Of a stretch of 64,000 nucleotides of DNA, positions 57,565 through 64,000 are shown one piece after another (the first letter of the stretch is position 1; each line of letters opens with the position of its first letter). A model generated the notes under the pieces. It saw nothing but the letters and a program-made list of their open reading frames with translations. It was not told where the DNA came from and ran no database searches. The position numbers were made by a program, and so were the translations under genes. This stretch comes from Typhlomys cinereus. Its lineage: Eukaryota > Chordata > Mammalia > Rodentia > Platacanthomyidae. The stretch is taken from positions 3,619,567 to 3,683,566 of the forward strand of contig JALPQD010000223.1 of the NCBI GenBank assembly GCA_023101885.1, written 5' to 3'.

Positions 57565-57780
57565 TAGTTAGATACCTGACAAATGAAAGCTTGAGCTCTG
57601 GGCATAGCTGTGAGAAATCAGCCGCTGAGTTAAGCTTCAAGCAAGAGACTGTCTGTCTAGTTGATGGAAAGAACCTAGTTCATGATTGGCAGAACTAATT
57701 ATGAGACAGGTGAATGAGATGGAGGAACTAGTTGATTCAGCTCACCCCTTGCAGCTCTTGAGAACTGGCTGGCCTGCTAC
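57565..57780 (+). mobile_element. ERVL-type (MLT2/MT2-like) LTR fragment
   Basis: agttagatacctgacaaatgaaagcttgagctctgggcat, gtctagttgatgg and gagacaggtgaatgagatggagg share the family blocks. Confidence 0.6.
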
Positions 57781-57804
57781 AGATGTTAAGTGGAGGGTTT
57801 TTAA

Positions 57805-58035
57805 AAAACTTATTTATTCATTGTGCGCGTGTGTTTATGTGTATCAGAGGGCACATGTGTCCCTGTGGAGGGCCAACTTCTTGCTTTGCTCTGGAATTTC
57901 CCAGGCTCAGTCCACAAGGACTAGAAGTGCAGGCCACAGCTATTTCTGCTTGGCATTTTTATATGGGATGTGGGATGCGAACTCAGGACCTTCTGCTTGT
58001 GAGGCAGTCTTAATCCCTGAGCCATCTCTCCACAC
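57805..58035 (-). mobile_element. Older B2-like SINE
   Basis: Minus strand: ggtgtggagagatggctcaggg, a B box aggtcctgagttcgc, the body, and a tail reading (plus) aacttatttattcattgtgcgcgtg. Similar sequences taagtggagggttttt (57786) and taagtgaagggctttt (58037) are the target-site duplication. Confidence 0.85.
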
Positions 58036-58044
58036 CTAAGTGAA

Positions 58045-58920
58045 GGGCTTTTATGCTCTCAATTACAATATGACATTGAAAACAAAGTAGTGTGCTCCAA
58101 GATATGTAGGTGGCCTAACAGTAGCTCTGCAAAGAAAGAGCTCTGAACCCTCGAAAGCAGAGAGGCATCTTCACAAGGGTAGGTCCAATCCATGGCCGTT
58201 GCCATGAACAGAGAGGAACAGAACTCTGTCCCTCTAGCACCAAGACATCCCTCCTCTATCCTTGGGCCGGCAGTTGTCCAGATGCCTCTACATTCTGTTT
58301 CTCTGTGAAGTTGTGGTGGAAGTCAGTGCTGGTAATGATGAGATGGGAGAGGAGAGAAAGGGGGAAGCAGCTTTCATCAAAGTTGTAAAGGCAAAGGAAA
58401 ATTAAGTTGCCTGGATAAGGAAAGCCACTGTGGGTCAGAGGTCAGGCTGCTCCAAGGGCAGGCCAGCTAATGCTCAGAACGTGCAAGGGTCAATAGGATT
58501 TACATAGGGGTGACTGAGATTCAGAGGGATTTTACTAATGGTAGTATGGAGTGGATCCTCTAGAAAGACTAGAGAGAAAATTCTGGGTAAATAGGGAAGA
58601 GAGATGAGTGGCTATGGCTTAAAGGGATATGAAAAGCTGACAGAGTTGACATCTAATTGGAGGAGTACAGAGGGTGTGGGGGACTCTGAGAGCCTTGCAA
58701 ACCATCCAAGTGATCCAGTCAGTGTTTAGAAAAATTTCCTTATACATTGCAATGTACTCAGTGACAGCTCATGAAGGTGATCCCAAAGGCTCTCGGGGAC
58801 TGTCCCAACATTTCTCATTCACTGCTGTAGAAATGCCCATAGAAGATGTCATCTAGCATCAAAAACTAAGCAATCTAGTCATATCACATTCACAGCAAGA
58901 GCAGAGGGCAAAAACCAATG
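58045..58920. other. Unassigned sequence
   Basis: No gene or recognised repeat. Confidence 0.4.
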
Positions 58921-58924
58921 TGTA

Positions 58925-59145
58925 TCAGCTTGCTTTCTATCTTGCTAATCTATAGAAATGCTAACTAGCTCTCTGCATCTTATCCACCTGCCCAATGGTC
59001 TTGCCCACATCAATTATGCAATCAAGACAGCCTCCTATAGGCTTGCTCAGAGGCCTGCCTTAACTAATAAATTCCTCACCGGTGCATCTAGAAGCTTATC
59101 TTGCAAGTGTCAAGTTGACAGCCAAGACATGTTAGCACACTGCTC
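58925..59145 (-). mobile_element. ERVL-type (MLT2/MT2-like) LTR fragment
   Basis: The plus strand carries the reverse complement of the family: gcatcttatccacctgccca, gcctcctataggcttgctcag and aagtgtcaagttgacagcc at its end. Confidence 0.65.
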
Positions 59146-59369
59146 TAGAGAACAATGAAGTCAGACTATTTTACATATTAGTAATTACACATTATGCAAT
59201 ATGTGTTCTGTTCCATAGGACAGAAAAGACTTCATGAATGACGTCATTCATTCATATTCAAGAAATTAAATGGCTAGGAACAGCTCAGACAAAAACTATA
59301 CATTCTAGTTATGTCGTTTTCCTCCCACTGTGGGACTTATTGATAAAAAGAACATGTCAAAATGGAAGT

Positions 59370-59535
59370 AGCCCAGGGCTTTGGAATCAGGCCATTCAGG
59401 TTCAATTTTTTACTGCCTGATTGTTTAGGTAATTTAAAAGAACTGAATTTCTGTAAAATAGGTATTATAATAGTATACTGAGTCATTGTGAAAATTAAGA
59501 AAAACAAGATGTAAAGGTGATTTAGCATAAAAATA
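59370..59535 (+). mobile_element. MIR element
   Basis: ggctttggaatcaggccattcaggttcaa, aaaagaactgaatttctgtaaaataggtattataatagtat and gtgaaaattaagaaa follow the MIR consensus. Confidence 0.75.
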
Positions 59536-59544
59536 TCTACCATT

Positions 59545-60480
59545 CCTTAATTGCTTTATTCTATTGGTTTTGTTTTGAAATTGTTGTGTTCTATCTAATT
59601 ATATTGATCTGCATTATGCTAATAGCTGAAAGACTTTGAAAATAATATATTCTATTGACAGAGTGGATAAATAAATGCATTGCTTTACTACTATAAAAAA
59701 TAAAAGAAAATCATGGCTGCCATGCTGGTCCAGAAGTTCTCCACCACATTCCTTCCTTTGTGTCAACCCTGTCATTTCACCACCACCATTGGATTGGAGA
59801 ATCCAATGTGTATGTGGCAGAGCTACTTCTCCAGCCAAGGCACAAGCAGTGTTGTACTTGGCAGAGGACACATACAAGGCTTCAGGCCTCTGAGATGCTG
59901 TGCAAGGTGGGAGAAGGACATTTCTTGGAGAAAAGCCTCTAAATTTAAGGGGGAGGGTAGAACGCTTGCTTCGCACCACAGGATGTGAGAAAGGGACAAG
60001 TTTGGGATAAGGGGATCCTCAGCAGAGGAAAGGCATTACACACTCGGCTAAATGCAGTCTTGTCTATGTCTCTGGGGCCCCACCTCCTGGCAGCCCACTC
60101 ACTACAGAGCACATGAGTCCATATAGGATGGCGCAGACACTGGTGAGCAGCCAGGGTCCTGCAGATTTCAGCATCTGTGAAGCATCAGCAACCGCACAAA
60201 TGTTCTCAGTGAGACACCAGTTGGAGTCAAGAGCCCTAGACAAAGGGGGTACCTGTTGACGGGGAATGGAAGGGGGTGGTGGGCACTTCTCCAGGAGTGG
60301 AGGTCAGTTCTGCTTGGCAGAGGCAAGAGCAAATCATGGTTTCCCTCATCCAGCACTGGTACCAGACAGGACTGTGGAATCAGGACATCAAAGGGAAGCT
60401 GAAGACCAAACCAACCTTATGATAGTGGGAGGCCTGCTCTAAACAAGTCTAAGGGATGACCGACAGAGCCATATGAGTTC
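59545..60480. other. Unassigned sequence, less AT-rich from 59700
   Basis: Frames on both strands between 59614 and 59988 are 90-120 codons but show no motif. A 36-codon minus-strand frame (60064-60174) encodes a hydrophobic stretch and has exon-like flanks; it is described as a finding, not called as a gene. Confidence 0.3.
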
Positions 60481-60487
60481 AATGAGA

Positions 60488-60779
60488 ACAGGAAGGAAGG
60501 AAGGAGGAAGGAGGAAGGAGGGAGGGAGGGAGGGAGGGAGAGAGGGAGGGGAGGGAGGGAGGAGGGGAGAAAGAGAGGGAGGAGGGGAGGAAGGGAGGGA
60601 GAAGGAAGTGTGTGTGTGTGTGTGTGTGTTATCAAGAAAGGAGAGAGGGAGGGAGGGGGATGTAGGGAGGAAGGGGAAGGGAGGGGGAAGAGGGGAGAGA
60701 GGAAGGGGAGAGGAGGGGAGAGAGGGAGGGGGAGGAGGGAGAGAGGGAGGGAGAGAAGGAGGGAGGGAGAGAAGGAGGC
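60488..60779. repeat. Purine (GGGA/GGAA)n tract with embedded (GT)n
   Basis: About 290 bp in which the plus strand is almost only G and A (gaaggaagg, gggagggagg units), interrupted by (GT)11 at about 60608-60629 and a short ttatcaag. The large open frames on both strands (for example 60417-60841) are products of this low complexity. Confidence 0.95.
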
Positions 60780-60789
60780 TTTCTTTATG

Positions 60790-61195
60790 GAAACTAGCAA
60801 AGTTAATCACAGGAAGTGCTTACATTCCCATTCCTCTTTGAGTTTACTTGAACTTCAGAAAAGCAAAGCAAATCAACATGCTCCGAAGATCTTTTTTGCT
60901 CAATTTTCATCTGACTTGCTAAATTTTAGGAAACAATTTCATTTTCACAAGGCACAGATTTTTCTGTTTCATTGAGCAATGCATAGCAATTATAGGTGTT
61001 CATAGAAACTTAAAACACACATTGTTGTGTTGTGTGTGGTGTGTGTTATCAAAGATGGAATTTAGGGCCCATTCACGCTAGTCAAGTAGTCTTGTCATTG
61101 AAGAATACGCCCCGGCCACAGCCCTTACATTGAAAAAATAATAAGCTGGCAAAGGTCCTTAAGGATTCTGAGTTATCAGAGAGAAGCCACCATAA
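60790..61195. other. Unassigned sequence
   Basis: No gene or recognised repeat; a short (GT) stretch is near 61024-61046. Confidence 0.4.
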
Positions 61196-61204
61196 GTCGG
61201 TCCA

Positions 61205-61560
61205 CGTCGCCACTCCCGCATGTCACTCACATGTGCACCACTGTTACACGCACATCACTCACGTGCATGTCACTCACACACACATTACACAGGTATGTCA
61301 TTCACACATCTGTCACTCCATGCACATCATTTCCATGCTAATCATACATATGTACATTACTCCATGGACATCACTCACATGCATGTCACTCATATGCATG
61401 TCATGTGCACATCACTTAAATGCATGTCACATGCACATACATAATATCACTCACATGAACATTACTCATATGCCTGCCATGTGCACATCACTCACATGCA
61501 TGTTGCTCACATGCATACTGCTCACACACATCATTTACACACATTCATTCATATGCAGAG
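61205..61560. repeat. Degenerate CATGCATGTCACTCA minisatellite
   Basis: About 350 bp built from variants of cac(a/t)tcactcacatgcatg with a loose 10-17-bp periodicity. The encoded His/Thr/Met-rich frames are artefacts of the repeat. Confidence 0.9.
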
Positions 61561-61785
61561 TATACTTAGGACCCAAATGTTAAGATGCCTCTAGATTCCA
61601 AGAATATCTCTCCTCTGTCTCAAGTTGCAGTAATTTGCAGTGTTTCTTTCTCCATGTGCCTTGCAGACCACTGTTTTGAAAATAATTCTGAGGGACATTG
61701 CCACAGGTCTCGAAGTCTGAACTTCATGGAAGCTGAACTTCCACTTTGTATCAATGTGACTTATTTCTTGTTAGAATAGGCTAAT

Positions 61786-61788
61786 ACA

Positions 61789-61824
<36 letters not shown>

Positions 61825-61836
61825 ACACACACACAC
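61786..61836. repeat. (CA)n microsatellite
   Basis: About 24 CA units with one interruption. Confidence 0.95.
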
Positions 61837-61904
61837 GCATACATACACACATAGATATCTCAAAAACCTGTGCAGGATTTGTTCTATCATATGTCATTGT
61901 GAAC

Positions 61905-62220
61905 GGACAGAGAACTCAAGTGGCCCCACACCTCTCTGAGAGACTGATAGTTAACCTGAGGGGGGGTGCTTTCCTCAGTGATATACTCACTGATACACAT
62001 TCATGTTCCATAAAGTTAAGTACATGTCATCAAGTACAAACCATATGTAATCTAATGGACCACTCATGTAAAAAATAATAATGATAGGAGGAAGACTGTC
62101 AGGGAAGAAGAAAGGTTGTAGGGGGAAGGGGATGATGGGACAGGAGATTAAAGCACAATACTGTCATAAATTCACTGCATTCATGTATAAAGCAATAAAA
62201 CAATAATAAAAAAGAATATA
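61905..62220 (+). mobile_element. Lx-type L1 3' end
   Basis: ccacacctctctgagagactgatagttaac, tttcctcagtgatatactcactgat, a purine-rich segment (62085-62140) and the tail cattcatgtataaagcaataaaacaataataaaa parallel the 14905 copy. Confidence 0.7.
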
Positions 62221-62508
62221 AAAGAAAAGTCTGGGCATTTGCATGACTTTCTACACTAGACATACTTTCAATGCTGTAGACCAATTCTTGCCAAACAGAA
62301 TGGGATCAGCTGCTGGACCCAATCCCTCTGGCTGGAGTCCAGAGAGGCCATTATTGGGAGGCTCAGGGCTAAAAAGAGAGGAGGCCAAAAGAGACCCATG
62401 GTCTGGAGACTGCTTCACCTCTCTACTTCGTCCCGGACTCCTAACTCCTGACTCACTCACTCCCCCTCAATCAGGTCTACAAATGTGAGTCTTCTTAATT
62501 TCTATCGA

Positions 62509-62647
62509 TTTCAGTTGATAGCACATGCCATGGATCAAATGAACAATAAATAGGGAAGAGTGTGAGACAGAGCGATTGATCACAAGTTGTGAGATCAAAT
62601 TTCAGTGTTCCTTAGCACCCATGTGGGGCTGGTCCTAGGATTTCAAA
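62509..62647 (+). repeat. Local duplication, copy 1 (139 bp)
   Basis: Begins tttcagttgatagcacatgc and ends ctaggatttcaaa. It is nearly identical to 63131-63230 except for two segments of 4 and 35 bp that are absent there. Confidence 0.95.
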
Positions 62648-63130
62648 GCAGGTGACTTTACCTGGGAAAGCCCGTTGAAAGCAACAGCAACTCTATCAGC
62701 TCAACTAAGGCTCAGACACGTGACTCTGAAAAAGATCTCAAGACCATTCTGCAGTTGTCATGAAGCTTTGTTGCAATAACCTGCAAAAATTTTAAGTTAG
62801 AACCCATTGTTTATATATTTTCCCAGAATACACACATGAAACCCCAAACAAAATTGTACTGAATAATATTTATCCTTGTTATATGTGATGTAGTCTATTT
62901 TTATTAAATATTTTATATTGCTCATGAATGGTTTAAGCATCCAGGTTGCACATTTGTATTTGTTTTAATGAGCAGACTTTCCATCCTGACTTATTGGAAC
63001 TATTATTGCAAACTTCTTACTCAACTACTATTCAAATCAGTATTATCCTGTGTTCTCAGGACATCCAGGCAAGGACTTAGGTTTTCATTATTTTCAATGC
63101 AATCTCACAGAAATGAGAATGAGTTTTAAA

Positions 63131-63230
63131 TTTCAGTTGATAGCACATGCCATGGATCAAATGAACAATAGGGAAGATCAAATTTCAGTGTTCCTTAGCA
63201 CCTACGTGGGGCTGGTTCTAGGATTTCAAA
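63131..63230 (+). repeat. Local duplication, copy 2 (100 bp)
   Basis: 97 of its 100 bases match copy 1 at 62509-62647; the three differences are all transitions. It lacks the 35-bp segment gtgtgagacagagcg..gtgag and a 4-bp aata. Confidence 0.95.
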
Positions 63231-63499
63231 ATCCATAGTGTTCAAGTTCTTTATATGGAATGGTATAGTATTTACATTCAACTTACATGCTTCCCTCTGT
63301 GTGCCTCAGGGGATCTCTAGATGGCTTGTAATACTTCCTAGAATATAAACACCATGGAAATTCTTGCCATTTGCTGTCATTTAGGGACTATATCCAAGAA
63401 AAAGTCTACACACATTCTATATAGATGAATGCTTTTTGGCATTTTGTATTTGTGGCTAGTTAAATTTATGTTTCTCATGTTTCCATTTTCATGTGTATA

Positions 63500-63775
63500 G
63501 GGTATATCCATGTGTGTATGCATGTTTGCATACGTGTGTGAAGGTCCAAGGTTTGTAAGTGCAATCATCACTACTGTTCTTTCACTTTATCTTTTGAGGC
63601 CTGCTCTCTAATTAAACTTAAAGCTCCTCTCTAGGACTAGTCCAGCTAACAAGCTTGCTCTGAGGATCCCCAGGGACTTTGTGGGATTTTTATGTGGGAT
63701 TTGAGTATGGGAATTCCTGTCTTTGGACTAGGTAGTATATACTTTAACTGCCATAGTCAAGTCCTCAGACCCATG
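63500..63775 (-). mobile_element. B4-type SINE, diverged
   Basis: tgtgtgaaggtccaaggtttgtaagtgc, ttttgaggcctgctctctaattaaac, tctgaggatccccaggg and ttttatgtgggatttgagtatgggaattcctgt..ggtagtatatactttaactg follow the reverse-complement B4 (ID-B1) order at low identity. Confidence 0.5.
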
Positions 63776-64000
63776 TGTGGTTAGTTTAATCTGTGGATGA
63801 AGAAACTAAGAATGAGGAGGACTGATTTAAGTGCATGAGTTTATCCCATGTACAAAAGTTAAGAAAGACATATTAAAACAGTAAATTTTGCATATTGTAG
63901 AAGCCTTTGAGTTTTAAAGCTTCAAAGGGATGCTAGAAGTCAATTTTCTTCTAAGTCCAGCAAAACTGCAACAGAGCAGCATTCATGCTCTATTTCTTTC

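Noticed and set aside
59614..59988. Frames of 60-121 codons on both strands
   Set aside because: Overlapping open frames on both strands without domain, splice signal or consistent codon pattern.
60417..60975. Open frames of 120 codons or more on both strands (Glu/Gly/Arg-rich and Pro/Leu/Ser-rich)
   Set aside because: They are entirely due to the low-complexity purine tract, where stop codons are rare.
61205..61560. CRISPR-like spaced repeats
   Set aside because: The units are degenerate, variable in spacing and without unique spacers, and the genome is mammalian.

Overview
The window is nuclear DNA of a rodent, dominated by retrotransposons. Three things show this. The L1 ORF1/ORF2 sequences are of mammalian type. 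There are B3-, B4- and B1/ID-like SINEs, Lx-type L1 3' ends, MaLR and ERVL LTRs and ancient MIR elements. Long (CA)n/(GT)n tracts are frequent. B3 and B4 together point to the mouse-related clade (Myodonta). The youngest SINE is a tRNA-derived, B2-like element whose body is not that of Mus or Rattus B2, so another family (for example a dipodoid) is likely, but I cannot name the species. There are no bacterial-style genes, operons or CRISPR arrays.

Layout. 351-5965: a 5'-truncated, heavily damaged L1 on the plus strand. 6155-11497: an old gammaretrovirus-like provirus remnant with a 5' LTR, a partial 3' LTR and later insertions. 11.5-30 kb: mostly unassigned or intronic sequence with scattered SINEs, a well-bounded solo LTR (16596-17171), a short truncated L1 (21110-21666) and two Lx-type L1 tails. 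30437-37314: an essentially full-length L1 on the minus strand with 13-bp target-site duplications, a GC-rich 5'UTR with a repeated unit, and ORF1/ORF2 broken by only a few lesions. 37.3-40.5 kb: AT-rich unassigned DNA. 41-59 kb: a patchwork of MaLR and ERVL LTRs, two LTRs of one family in opposite orientation, MIRs and SINEs. 60.4-61.9 kb: simple-sequence DNA (purine tract, degenerate minisatellite, CA tract). 62.5-63.2 kb: a local near-identical duplication.

The only possible host coding sequence I can support is a set of three minus-strand exon candidates (57044-56813, 27461-27349, 26927-26832). Each has good splice signals, they are mutually phase-compatible, and the joined frame is open. 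If real, most of the window is intron of an unidentified minus-strand gene and the full-length L1 lies in its large intron in the same orientation. This is an inference and needs conservation or RNA evidence.

The main points for a second look are the candidate gene, the lineage-specific SINE family, the full-length L1 with its 5'UTR units, a patch of ORF2 copied into the 3'UTR of the first L1, and the 62.5/63.1 kb duplication.
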